Shown here piece by piece: positions 1 through 7,208 of a stretch of DNA of 12,014 bases (within the stretch, counting starts at the first letter, position 1; each line of letters starts with the position of its first letter). Source of the stretch: Thiobacillus sp. UBA2487 (GTDB lineage: Bacteria; Pseudomonadota; Gammaproteobacteria; Burkholderiales; Sulfuriferulaceae); assembly GCA_002341815.1 (NCBI GenBank), contig DDOT01000154.1, positions 1,477-13,490 of the forward strand, written 5' to 3'. The notes beneath the pieces are model-generated. The model saw only the letters and a list, made by a program, of their open reading frames with translations. It did no database searches and was not told where the DNA came from. A program made the position numbers and the translations under genes.

Positions 1-48
1 ATTTATGAAATGATCGGGTTAACAATTACCGCTTTTATTTGTGTTATA

Positions 49-74
49 TTCGTTAATTCGTTAGAATTAACGAA
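49..74. promoter_or_regulatory. Palindromic candidate operator of the ArsR-rhodanese repressor
   Basis: Two perfect 11-bp inverted arms, TTCGTTAATTC (49-59) and GAATTAACGAA (64-74), flank a 4-nt centre, GTTA. The element ends 35 nt before the start codon of the ArsR-rhodanese gene. ArsR-family dimers bind AT-rich inverted repeats of this size in their own promoters, so autorepression is a natural inference. Possible -10 hexamers lie on both sides (TATATT at 45-50 and TTATAA at 76-81), but neither has a convincing -35 at normal spacing, so the exact promoter is not assigned. Confidence 0.6.
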
Positions 75-109
75 CTTATAAAGTGTTGGTCAAATGATGG
101 GTATGAGCG

Positions 110-778
110 ATGAACAACCGAGACATTAAAAACCTGTTGTACGAGCAAGTGGCAAGAATCAGCAAGGCCACATCCAACCCAAAACGGCTAGAGTTGCTGG
201 AATTGTTGTGCCAAAACGAGAAGTCGGTCGATCATCTGGCAAAAGAAACGGAGATTTCTATCAAGTTGGCCAGTGCGCACCTGAAAGAGCTGAAATCGGC
301 TCGACTGGTGGCAACACGACGCGAAGGCCAGTTTGTTTTTTATCGATTGGCCGATACGCGCGTTGCGGATTTATGGGTGATGTTGCGCGAACTGGCGGAA
401 GAGCGCTTGCTGGAGCTGCAAATGGTCATGCGGGAAATGGTGGCGCGTCCAAATGATTTGTCGCCGATTGTTGGTGGTGATCTGCTGGCGCAAGTACAGC
501 GCGGAGAGGTCATGGTGATCGATGTCCGGCCCAGGCTGGAATATGCCGTGGCACATCTGCCTTTTGCGCGATCCATTCCATTGTCCGAGTTGAAACAACG
601 GATAAACGAGTTTTCTGTCGACAAAATGGTGGTGGCTTATTGCCGCGGGCCGTTTTGTCTGATGGCGAAAGATGCCGTGAACATATTGAAAAACGAGGGT
701 ATTCGCGCCACGCTTCTTGAATCGGGGGTGGCTGAATGGCGTTTAAGCGGGTTGCCGCTAGTGACCGAACAAGAATAA
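110..778 (+). CDS. ArsR-family transcriptional regulator fused to a rhodanese domain
   Basis: The 222-residue protein has two domains. Residues about 10-100 form an ArsR winged helix-turn-helix, with the recognition-helix region IKLASAHLKELKSARLV at 51-67 followed by a wing (REGQFVFYRL). Residues about 118-218 form a rhodanese (sulfurtransferase) domain, with IDVRPRLEY at 137-145 and an active-site loop CRGPFC whose first Cys, C178, is the expected persulfide-carrying residue. C183 closes the loop, and C34 is the only Cys in the DNA-binding half. ArsR-rhodanese fusions are a known architecture. Persulfide-sensing relatives such as BigR and SqrR use two Cys in the HTH fold, so sensing here may instead involve C34 or the rhodanese Cys (inference). 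It is first in a tandem with a persulfide dioxygenase-like gene and an MFS gene. ATG 110 is the only plausible start; nearby upstream ATGs are out of frame. Confidence 0.9.
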   Translation: MNNRDIKNLLYEQVARISKATSNPKRLELLELLCQNEKSVDHLAKETEISIKLASAHLKELKSARLVATRREGQFVFYRLADTRVADLWVMLRELAEERLLELQMVMREMVARPNDLSPIVGGDLLAQVQRGEVMVIDVRPRLEYAVAHLPFARSIPLSELKQRINEFSVDKMVVAYCRGPFCLMAKDAVNILKNEGIRATLLESGVAEWRLSGLPLVTEQE

Positions 779-795
779 TTTTTTAGGATAAAAAA

Positions 796-1530
796 ATGTT
801 TTTCAAACAATTAGCGACAAAGGAATCTTCACTATCTTATTTTTTTGGCTGCGGCACGTTGGGTAAGGCAATAGCCGTTGACGTAGTGGCGGGCGATGAG
901 GACTGGTTCATGGCCGAGGCCGAAGCTGCTCGGGTCAAAATCAGTCATGTGATCGATACCCATATCCACGCCGATCATTATTCTGGTGGCAGACAGTTGG
1001 CTGACAGGGTGGGCGCGCCGTATTGCCTGTTCGAAAGCGATGCTGCGCTAGTCAAGTTTCCGATTCAGTCGTTGCACGACAACGAGATCATTGACGTAGG
1101 CAACGTTGAAGTTAAGGTGCTGCACACGCCGGGACATACCCTGGACAGCATTTGTTTGTTGGTCACCGATAAGCGACGCGGTATGGAGCCATGGTTTGTG
1201 CTGACTGGCGATACTTTGTTTGTTGGTAGCATCGGTCGGCCGGATCTTGCCGGGCGAGAAGCTGCTATGGCCAGCATGTTGTTTGACAGTTTACACACTA
1301 AATTGCTGGGTTTGCCCGATGCTACGGAAATATTCCCCGGCCATCAGGCTGGCAGTGTATGCGGTGCTGGAATTTCTGGAAAACCGTCTTCAACCATTGG
1401 ATTTGAAAAGCGTTTTAATCCCGGTTTACACCTCACTGATCGGGATGGGTTCATACGCTATCTCATCAGCGATATTCCTCCACGACCAGCCGAGATGGGT
1501 CGGATGGTCGCAGCCAATATGGCAGCCTGA
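796..1530 (+). CDS. MBL-fold metallohydrolase, probable persulfide dioxygenase (ETHE1/Blh-like)
   Basis: This 244-residue soluble protein has the complete metallo-beta-lactamase signature. It carries THIHADH at 55-61 (H56, H58, D60, H61), PGHT with H114, GDTLFVGSIGRPDL with D139, and FPGHQ with H183. In persulfide dioxygenases, the equivalents of H56, H114 and D139 bind a single iron. The GRPDL motif and the stretch GKPSSTIGFEKRFNP near residues 195-209 are typical of the ETHE1/Blh group rather than of glyoxalase II. The expected reaction is glutathione persulfide plus O2 giving sulfite plus glutathione in the cytoplasm. No rhodanese domain is attached; that domain sits on the upstream regulator instead. 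An AGGA Shine-Dalgarno lies 7 nt before ATG 796, and the gap to the regulator gene is 17 nt, so co-transcription is likely. Fold is certain; substrate is inferred from motifs and neighbours. Confidence 0.85.
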   Translation: MFFKQLATKESSLSYFFGCGTLGKAIAVDVVAGDEDWFMAEAEAARVKISHVIDTHIHADHYSGGRQLADRVGAPYCLFESDAALVKFPIQSLHDNEIIDVGNVEVKVLHTPGHTLDSICLLVTDKRRGMEPWFVLTGDTLFVGSIGRPDLAGREAAMASMLFDSLHTKLLGLPDATEIFPGHQAGSVCGAGISGKPSSTIGFEKRFNPGLHLTDRDGFIRYLISDIPPRPAEMGRMVAANMAA

Positions 1531-1559
1531 TTTGCCCACACACGCCAGCGAGAATAGTG

Positions 1560-2903
1560 ATGAACAATTTTGATCAGGAAGTAGTTGCTGCTGAAATCCT
1601 CTACGTCCGAGGCATTCGTGCCAATCTTCACCAGTTTGTTCAGCAGGCGATCCAAGTGTTTTTCGTCGGCTTGATGATCGGCATGGAACGCAACGTATTG
1701 CCGGTGTTAAGCCAGGGCTTTGGCGTGCCGAAGGGGTCGTTCCTGTATCTCATGTCGTTTGTAGCATCGTTCGGCTTCGTCAAGGGGATGTTGAATTTTG
1801 TGGCAGGGCGCCTGTCCGAATGCATCGGGCGCAAGAAAGTACTGCTGCTTGGTTGGCTGGCTGCCATCCCCATTCCATTTTTAATTCTGTATGCACACAA
1901 CTGGGGCTGGATTGTGGCTGCCAATGTGTTTCTTGGTATCAATCAGGGCTTTGCCTGGAGCATGACCGTCACCAGCAAGATGGACATCACTCGTGCCGAG
2001 CAACGCGGCTTTGCTACTGGTGTAAACGAATTTTCTGGCTATGCTGCGGTAGGCATCGGTGGCTTGCTCACAGGGTATCTGTCGGTTGTCCTTGGCCCAC
2101 GCGAAGCGCTGTTCGACTTTACGTTAGTCGTTATTGCGCTGGCGGCATTGATGGCTATGTTATTTATTCGTGAAACCTTACCATGGGCCAAGGCTGAAAG
2201 CAAAGCGCACGTACAACAGACATTGGGCCAACATCAATCGCATTTTCCAGGTGGTGTATCGGTATATCCGAGTGCTTGGGAAATCTTTACCTATGTGTCG
2301 TTTCGGCACCCAACTTTGAATGCGTTGTGTCAAGCTGGCGTGACCAACAAGATTGCGGATGCCCTGCTGTGGGTGCTGTTTCCAGTTTTCTTGCATGAGC
2401 ATGGTCTTGAAATTGTGCAAATAGGCTGGGTAACGGCGATTTATGGCGCGGTTTGGGGTGCTTCCCAATTGCTGACCGGCGCATTGTCAGATATGATCGG
2501 CCGCAAGAAGCCCATTGTGGTGGGTTTGTGGGTGCTGAGTCTCGGTATCGTTTCCGTGCCGCTAGTGCATGGTGTCGTGGCATGGTCCATCAGTGCGGCG
2601 GTGATGGGCGTAGGTATGGCGTTGTTGTATCCGAACCTGATTGCAGCCGTTGCGGACATCTCCCACCCTGCTTGGCGTAGTTCCGCGCTCGGCACTTACC
2701 GTTATTGGCGCGATACTGGCTATGCCATTGGCGCTGTTATTCTGGGCTTGGTCGCGCAATGGTGTCACAGCGTTGATGCGGCATTTTGGTTCGTGGCCGT
2801 AGTGCTCGTCTTGTCTGGGTTATTCTTTGCCCTGCGTGCGCAGGAAACTCACCATCATTTAAATGTGCTCGACCAAGGCCGCTACTGGAATAATCAACAT
2901 TGA
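1560..2903 (+). CDS. MFS transporter of unknown substrate
   Basis: This is a 447-residue polytopic inner-membrane protein with about 12 hydrophobic segments and a hydrophilic linker around residues 205-245, as expected for the 6+6 helix MFS fold. The MFS motif A loop occurs twice: GRLSECIGRKK at 83-93 and GALSDMIGRKK at 307-317. It starts 29 nt after the dioxygenase stop. A GTG immediately before the ATG is an alternative start one codon longer. No strong Shine-Dalgarno is visible, so translation may be coupled to the upstream gene. The substrate cannot be read from sequence. Its place in the cassette suggests export or import of a sulfur species such as sulfite, thiosulfate or an organosulfur compound (inference only). 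The better-known bigR-type operons carry YeeE/PmpA- or TauE-type membrane proteins in this role, so an MFS member here is notable. Confidence 0.8.
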   Translation: MNNFDQEVVAAEILYVRGIRANLHQFVQQAIQVFFVGLMIGMERNVLPVLSQGFGVPKGSFLYLMSFVASFGFVKGMLNFVAGRLSECIGRKKVLLLGWLAAIPIPFLILYAHNWGWIVAANVFLGINQGFAWSMTVTSKMDITRAEQRGFATGVNEFSGYAAVGIGGLLTGYLSVVLGPREALFDFTLVVIALAALMAMLFIRETLPWAKAESKAHVQQTLGQHQSHFPGGVSVYPSAWEIFTYVSFRHPTLNALCQAGVTNKIADALLWVLFPVFLHEHGLEIVQIGWVTAIYGAVWGASQLLTGALSDMIGRKKPIVVGLWVLSLGIVSVPLVHGVVAWSISAAVMGVGMALLYPNLIAAVADISHPAWRSSALGTYRYWRDTGYAIGAVILGLVAQWCHSVDAAFWFVAVVLVLSGLFFALRAQETHHHLNVLDQGRYWNNQH

Positions 2904-3162
2904 TAACAGCGGCGCGGTAATCATCCAACCTGCCATAGGTACAGCAATCCGCCGCATCGCTGAAGCGCATTTCTGGGCGACTGCCAATCAGTGGGTCGCC
3001 AAGGTGTATGATGCCGCAACGCCGATTGGCGCAGACCTATCACAAGTGCCGAATGCCCCATCAGATCGGGCATGGCTGCAGATTGCCAAATATTTTTGAC
3101 GAGTGGTTGTTTGGTTTGTGACAGTAACGCGTTGTTACGCTGTTTTACAGGCAACAACACGA

Positions 3163-3184
3163 TGGCATGTTGAATGGCATGCCA
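3163..3184. repeat. Inverted repeat TGGCATG/CATGCCA in the convergent junction
   Basis: Seven perfectly complementary bases (3163-3169 and 3178-3184) flank an 8-nt loop. Its position between converging transcription units makes a bidirectional terminator or RNA 3'-end stabiliser plausible. No U-tract follows directly on either strand, so the function is uncertain. Confidence 0.35.
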
Positions 3185-3193
3185 AGAAGCTTA

Positions 3194-3220
3194 TTAATTA
3201 ATAAAAATTCGATTAATTAA
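3194..3220. repeat. AT-only inverted repeat downstream of tRNA-Ser
   Basis: TTAATTAAT (3194-3202) and ATTAATTAA (3212-3220) are perfect 9-bp arms around a 9-nt centre. The centre reads AAAAATTCG on the plus strand and so contributes a short T-run on the minus strand. The element lies 18 nt beyond the CCA end of the minus-strand tRNA gene. A weak terminator or a regulator-binding site are both possible. The AT-only stem argues against a strong terminator. Confidence 0.3.
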
Positions 3221-3238
3221 CAGGTTGCGATAATTTTT

Positions 3239-3331
3239 TGGCGGAGAGTGAGGGATTCGAACCCTCGGTCAGATTTTTGATCCAACGCTCCCTTAGCAGG
3301 GGAGTACCTTCGACCACTCGGCCAACTCTCC
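3239..3331 (-). tRNA. tRNA-Ser (anticodon GCU, reads AGC/AGU)
   Basis: The minus strand folds as a class II tRNA of 93 nt. The acceptor arms are GGAGAGT and ACTCTCC, followed by discriminator G and an encoded CCA (3239-3241). The anticodon stem CTCCC/GGGAG encloses the loop CTGCTAA, with anticodon GCT at 3295-3297. There is a long variable arm, as required for serine tRNAs, and a T-arm GAGGG TTCGAAT CCCTC. It lies 60 nt downstream of lysC on the same strand. No convincing independent promoter is visible in that gap, so it may be co-transcribed with lysC and processed (inference). Confidence 0.97.
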
Positions 3332-3391
3332 GGTACTACGTGTTGACGTGCTTTAAGCAAGCAGGGCGCGATGTTACCTTAACAATGGCGT

Positions 3392-4639
3392 TTAGTCAAA
3401 TTTCGCAATGGTTTTGCCATTTTCCAATCCGAATGCTTTGTGCAGCACCCGCACCGCCAGTTCAAGATATTTTTCATCGATAACAACCGAAATTTTGATT
3501 TCGGAGGTGGAAATCATGCCAATATTGATGTTTTCAGCAGCCAACGTTTTGAACATGGTGCTGGCGATGCCAACGTGCGAGCGCATGCCGACACCAACGA
3601 TGGATACTTTGGCAATGTTGGGGTCGCCGATTACTTCACGCGCGCCAAGTTTTTGATTGAGCTCAGTGAGCAAGGTCATGGCGCGGTTGTATTCGTTACG
3701 ATTGACGGTAAACGTAAAATCCGTGGTGTTGTTGGCACCGGCGTTTTGAATGATCATGTCCACGTCAATATTGGCATCAGCGACCGGACCGAGTATTTGG
3801 TATGCAACGCCCGGGGTGTCTGGTACGCCCAACACGGTGATTTTGGCTTCGTCACGGTTGAAAGCGATGCCGGAGATAATGGCTTGTTCCATGTTGTTGT
3901 CTTCTTCCTCGAAAGTAATCAGCGTGCCGTCGCCTTCGGCTTCGAAACTGGAGAGTACGCGTAATTTGACTTTGTATTTGCCGGCAAATTCGACGGAACG
4001 GATTTGCAGAACCTTGGAGCCCAAGCTGGCCATTTCCAGCATTTCTTCAAAGGTGATGGTTTCCAGTCGACGTGCTTGGGGGACGATGCGTGGGTCGGTT
4101 GTGTAAACACCATCCACATCGGTATAAATTTGGCATTCGTCAGCGCTGAGTGCGGCTGCCAGAGCAACCCCGGTGGTGTCCGAGCCACCGCGCCCGAGTG
4201 TGGTAATGTTGCCTTGCTCGTCCACGCCTTGAAATCCGGCCACCACCACAACCTTGCCTGCATTGAGGTCGGCGCGGATATTCTGCTCATCGATGCTAAG
4301 AATGCGGGCTTTGGTGTATGCATTGTCGGTTAGAATGCGAACCTGGCTGCCGGTATAACTGCGTGCTTTAAGGCCAAGGTCTTTTAGTGCCATCGCGAGC
4401 AGGGCAATGGTAACTTGTTCGCCAGTGGATATCAGCATGTCCAGCTCGCGCGGATCGGGCTCGGCCTGAATTTGTTTGGCCAGGCTGATCAGGCGGTTGG
4501 TTTCACCGCTCATGGCGGACAGCACCACCACGACCTGATGGCCCAGCATTTTGAATTTGGCAACACGCTCGGCAACATTGCGTATGCGGTCGATGTTGGC
4601 GACGGAGGTGCCGCCGTACTTTTGAACAATAAGCGCCAT
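3392..4639 (-). CDS. lysC: Aspartate kinase, monofunctional with two ACT domains
   Basis: This 415-residue enzyme phosphorylates aspartate, the first step toward lysine, threonine, methionine and diaminopimelate. The catalytic domain covers residues about 1-245: KYGGTSV at 7-13 (nucleotide and substrate binding), SAMSGET at 41-47, STGEQV at 71-76, GRGGSDTT at 149-156 and YTDVDGVYTTDPR at 172-184. Two C-terminal ACT domains (about 265-340 and 345-412) provide feedback control by lysine and/or threonine. Length and architecture match the usual aspartokinase alpha subunit of Pseudomonas, betaproteobacteria and Corynebacterium, with no fused homoserine dehydrogenase. The start MALIVQKYGG fits the family exactly, although no clear Shine-Dalgarno precedes it. 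suhB lies 111 nt upstream on the same strand. An internal ATG at codon 250 may direct a separate beta subunit (see findings). Confidence 0.96.
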   Translation of the reverse strand: MALIVQKYGGTSVANIDRIRNVAERVAKFKMLGHQVVVVLSAMSGETNRLISLAKQIQAEPDPRELDMLISTGEQVTIALLAMALKDLGLKARSYTGSQVRILTDNAYTKARILSIDEQNIRADLNAGKVVVVAGFQGVDEQGNITTLGRGGSDTTGVALAAALSADECQIYTDVDGVYTTDPRIVPQARRLETITFEEMLEMASLGSKVLQIRSVEFAGKYKVKLRVLSSFEAEGDGTLITFEEEDNNMEQAIISGIAFNRDEAKITVLGVPDTPGVAYQILGPVADANIDVDMIIQNAGANNTTDFTFTVNRNEYNRAMTLLTELNQKLGAREVIGDPNIAKVSIVGVGMRSHVGIASTMFKTLAAENINIGMISTSEIKISVVIDEKYLELAVRVLHKAFGLENGKTIAKFD

Positions 4640-4750
4640 GTGTTTAATAAATTACGGGCTGTTTGCAGAATAATCGAACATTCTATCCAATTTCTGCTGA
4701 ATTTTCCATACCGTGCTGCTCTGTGAGGCGCGCAGCCAACCTGTTGCGGT

Positions 4751-5551
4751 TTATGCGGATTTCAGGCTGTCGGTCAAATGAGGCGCTAATGTTTGCAAAA
4801 TTTGGGCAAAGATTTTTGGGTTGCCGCCGACGATATTGCCACTGTCGATATAGCCGTCATTGCCTTCAAAGTCGCCTACCAAGCCACCAGCTTCTTTAAT
4901 CAGCAGGCAGCCTGCTGCAATATCCCATTTTGACAGACCGATTTCCCAGAAGCCGTCCAGTCGACCTGCGGCCAACCAGGCCAAGTCAAGGGCAGCAGAA
5001 CCCGGGCGACGCACACCAGATGTTTTTTGCAGCATGTCGCGGAACATAGCCATGTAGGTGTCCAAATGGGTAAAATCTTTGTAGGGAAAGCCGGTGCCGA
5101 TCAGTGATTCGGACAGGCGGGTGCGTTTGGCAACCCGTATGCGTCGTTCGTTCAGATAAGCACCTTTGCCACGCGAGGCTGTAAATAATTCATTACGGGT
5201 CGGATCATACACCACGGCTTGATCCAGTTGGCCCTGATGTACCAGTGCAATTGAAATCGCGAATTGGGGGAAACCGTGCAGATAGTTAGTGGTGCCATCC
5301 AGCGGGTCGATAATCCATTGGTAATCCGATTGTCCCTTGCGACCGCTTTCCTCTGCTAGAATGGCGTGTTCCGGATAAGCGTCAAGCAGGGTTTCAATGA
5401 TGGCGGTTTCTGCGCTGCGATCAACTTCGCTGACGTAATCGTTGTGCTGTTTGCTCTCAATGTGCAGGGCATCCAGATCTTGCGATGCGCGATTGATGAT
5501 GTTGGCGGCGCGACGGGCGGCTTTAACCGCCGTATTGAGCATGGGGTGCAT
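4751..5551 (-). CDS. suhB: Inositol-1-monophosphatase family protein SuhB
   Basis: This 266-residue protein belongs to the lithium-sensitive, Mg2+-dependent inositol monophosphatase family. The metal-binding motifs are AEES at 66-69 (E67), DPLDGTTN at 82-89 (D82, D85) and WDIAAG at 209-214 (D210). In E. coli, SuhB hydrolyses inositol phosphates in vitro and also joins the rRNA transcription antitermination complex. The start [17 protein letters not shown] matches the conserved family N-terminus. The frame stays open for 69 more codons upstream, but that extension would overlap trmJ and has no family support. No strong Shine-Dalgarno is visible. It is divergent from trmJ with an 86-nt gap, the same suhB/trmJ/isc neighbourhood seen in many gamma- and betaproteobacteria. 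Confidence 0.93.
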   Translation of the reverse strand: MHPMLNTAVKAARRAANIINRASQDLDALHIESKQHNDYVSEVDRSAETAIIETLLDAYPEHAILAEESGRKGQSDYQWIIDPLDGTTNYLHGFPQFAISIALVHQGQLDQAVVYDPTRNELFTASRGKGAYLNERRIRVAKRTRLSESLIGTGFPYKDFTHLDTYMAMFRDMLQKTSGVRRPGSAALDLAWLAAGRLDGFWEIGLSKWDIAAGCLLIKEAGGLVGDFEGNDGYIDSGNIVGGNPKIFAQILQTLAPHLTDSLKSA

Positions 5552-5637
5552 GTTTTGAACGTGATGGTAGACGAAAACGGGTATTTTAACCCAGAAATGC
5601 TGGTTGGGCACGCTGACCTGAAAGGGTGGCTCAATTG

Positions 5638-6399
5638 ATGGTGTCAGATCAAACGTTGTTGGCAAATGTGCGTGTGGTGTTAAGCCATACCAGTCACCCG
5701 GGGAATATCGGCGCGGCGGCGCGGGCCATGAAAACCATGGGCTTGTATGACTTGTCATTGATTAATCCGCGTGCATTTCCGGATGAACAGGCGACTGCCA
5801 TGGCTTCCGGCGCAGACGATGTATTGGCGCATGCCCGTGTCTGCGCTACGCTGGACAGTGCTTTGGCAGACAGCGTGTTGGTGGTGGGGTGTACGGCACG
5901 CCGACGCGATTTGTCGCACGATGTGATGGATGCACGTATGGCCGCCAGCGAACTTTTGCGTTACGCAGCAACCGGAACGGTGGTCTTGCTGTTTGGTACC
6001 GAAATGTCGGGGTTGTCAAACGATGAATTGGAAAAGTGCCAGTTGTTGGTGAATATTCCGGCAAATCCGGATTATAGTTCACTTAACCTGGCGGCGGCTG
6101 TACAGGTGTTGGCGTATGAGTTGCGAATGGCGGCATTGGTACCAACGGTGACAGAATTACCGGCGCCGCTGGCTTGTCAGGCTGATCTTGAGTTGTTTTA
6201 CACGCAACTGGAAACCACGCTGGTCAAGATCGGGTTTTTGAATCCGCAATTACCTAAGCGTCTGATGACCCGTTTGCGTCGTTTGTTTTCACGCACCCGG
6301 ATTGAGCATGAAGAGTGGAATATTTTGATGGGGATATTGCGCCACATGCGCGAACCGAAGCATTATTTTGTGGACAGGGAAACTGTCGAACGGCAGTGA
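5638..6399 (+). CDS. trmJ: tRNA (cytidine/uridine-2'-O-)-methyltransferase TrmJ
   Basis: This is a SPOUT-family, SAM-dependent enzyme of 253 residues, expected to 2'-O-methylate C32 or U32 in the anticodon loop of tRNAs. E. coli TrmJ is 246 residues. Signatures, from the start chosen here: [20 protein letters not shown] at 16-35, where R29 aligns with catalytic R23 of E. coli; [15 protein letters not shown] at 117-131; and the knot motif [19 protein letters not shown] at 143-161, which binds SAM. I chose ATG 5638 because the conserved part begins soon after and an AAAGGG sequence precedes it by 11 nt. An in-frame GTG at 5626 would add four residues and cannot be excluded. It is divergent from suhB and followed by cysE 65 nt later. 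Confidence 0.93.
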   Translation: MVSDQTLLANVRVVLSHTSHPGNIGAAARAMKTMGLYDLSLINPRAFPDEQATAMASGADDVLAHARVCATLDSALADSVLVVGCTARRRDLSHDVMDARMAASELLRYAATGTVVLLFGTEMSGLSNDELEKCQLLVNIPANPDYSSLNLAAAVQVLAYELRMAALVPTVTELPAPLACQADLELFYTQLETTLVKIGFLNPQLPKRLMTRLRRLFSRTRIEHEEWNILMGILRHMREPKHYFVDRETVERQ

Positions 6400-6426
6400 G
6401 TGCATCAGCCAAGTTGACAAAATCTG

Positions 6427-6439
6427 CGTGATCATCACG
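6427..6439. promoter_or_regulatory. Perfect short palindrome upstream of cysE
   Basis: CGTGAT (6427-6432) and ATCACG (6434-6439) are perfect inverted arms around one C. The element begins 7 nt after a consensus -35-like TTGACA (6414-6419), although no good -10 stands at 16-18 nt from it. This placement in the trmJ-cysE gap suggests a regulator site controlling cysE, but the regulator is unknown and a chance palindrome is possible. Confidence 0.3.
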
Positions 6440-6464
6440 TAACTTCATGAAGGGATAGGGCTAA

Positions 6465-7208
6465 ATGTTCAAACAATTGCGCGAAGATATCCATGTGGTG
6501 TTTGAGCGTGATCCGGCTGCGCGTTCGGTATTTGAGGTGTTGACCACATATCCGGGGATCCATGCCATTTTGTGGCACCGCCTGACGCATCGTTTATGGC
6601 AATGGAAATTCAGATGGTTGGCACGTTTTCTGGCATGGTGGGCGCGCTTTTGGACCGGTATTGAAATTCATCCCGGCGCAACCATCGGGCGCAGGGTGTT
6701 CATTGACCATGGCATGGGCGTGGTGGTGGGCGAAACGGCGGTAGTGGGCGATGATTGCACGTTGTACCATCAGGTCACGTTGGGTGGCACGTCATGGAGC
6801 AAGGGAAAACGGCATCCAACCTTGGCGGCTGGGGTGGTAGTGGGAGCGGGTGCTAAAATTTTGGGGCCGATCACCGTTGGCGAAGGGGCAAAAATCGGTT
6901 CCAATGCGGTGGTGGTGAAAGATGTGCCGGCGGGCGCAACAGCGGTGGGTATTCCCGCGCGCATTCTTTCGCCTGATCGTGCCCAGCCGGAAACCACGTT
7001 AAAGAAACTGGGATTTTCAGCGTATGCGATCAGTTCGGATATGAACGATCCGATGGTGAAAGCCTTGCATGGCTTGATCGATCATGCGGTAACCGTTGAT
7101 GAACAATTAGTCTGGATGCGTGAGGCATTGCGCCAAACCGGCCATATTCCGTCGGCGTCCTGTACCGATGGCTTTGATCCTGAATACCTGAACAAAATAG
7201 TTGACTAA
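6465..7208 (+). CDS. cysE: Serine O-acetyltransferase
   Basis: This 247-residue enzyme converts L-serine and acetyl-CoA to O-acetylserine, the committed step of cysteine synthesis. A helical N-terminal region (about 1-62) precedes a left-handed beta-helix of hexapeptide repeats (about 64-170). Catalytic features are [11 protein letters not shown] at 65-75, [17 protein letters not shown] at 81-97 with H82 as the expected general base, VTLGGTS at 104-110 and RHP at 116-118. E67 stands where E. coli has D143, a substitution common in short CysE forms. The N-terminal domain is shorter than in the 273-residue E. coli enzyme. The C-terminus ends in KIVD rather than the terminal Ile that E. coli CysE inserts into CysK. 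GAAGGG and AGGG sequences precede ATG 6465. Its place directly before the isc operon links cysteine supply to IscS. Confidence 0.95.
   Translation: MFKQLREDIHVVFERDPAARSVFEVLTTYPGIHAILWHRLTHRLWQWKFRWLARFLAWWARFWTGIEIHPGATIGRRVFIDHGMGVVVGETAVVGDDCTLYHQVTLGGTSWSKGKRHPTLAAGVVVGAGAKILGPITVGEGAKIGSNAVVVKDVPAGATAVGIPARILSPDRAQPETTLKKLGFSAYAISSDMNDPMVKALHGLIDHAVTVDEQLVWMREALRQTGHIPSASCTDGFDPEYLNKIVD

Larger units (their letters stand above)
2904..3238. other. Gene-poor convergent junction between the MFS gene and tRNA-Ser
   Basis: This stretch of about 335 nt separates the plus-strand MFS gene from the minus-strand tRNA. It contains no ORF I recognise. A 78-codon plus-strand frame (2863-3099) begins inside the MFS gene and has no start context or family resemblance. 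The second half holds three inverted repeats: GTAAC/GTTAC near 3125-3139, TGGCATG/CATGCCA at 3163-3184, and TTAATTAAT/ATTAATTAA at 3194-3220. These could contribute to transcription termination from both sides, but none is a textbook hairpin followed by a T-tract. Confidence 0.5.

Noticed and set aside
1220..1573. 117-codon plus-strand frame overlapping the end of the dioxygenase gene
   Set aside because: It is an alternative frame of the dioxygenase gene, whose conserved C-terminal motifs are intact in the correct frame. There is no sign of a frameshift.
2863..3099. 78-codon plus-strand frame running from the MFS 3' end into the intergenic region
   Set aside because: It begins inside the MFS coding sequence, has no Shine-Dalgarno and no family I recognise. 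A minus-strand frame (2921-3160) covers the same DNA equally well, so neither is supported. A decayed gene remnant cannot be excluded.
3440..3964. 174-codon plus-strand frame opposite lysC
   Set aside because: It is fully antisense to the well-supported lysC C-terminal half, with no domain and no ribosome-binding site.
5552..5758. Extended N-terminus for suhB (69 extra codons)
   Set aside because: The extension would overlap trmJ, is Pro-rich and unlike the family. The conserved N-terminus MHPML begins at 5551.
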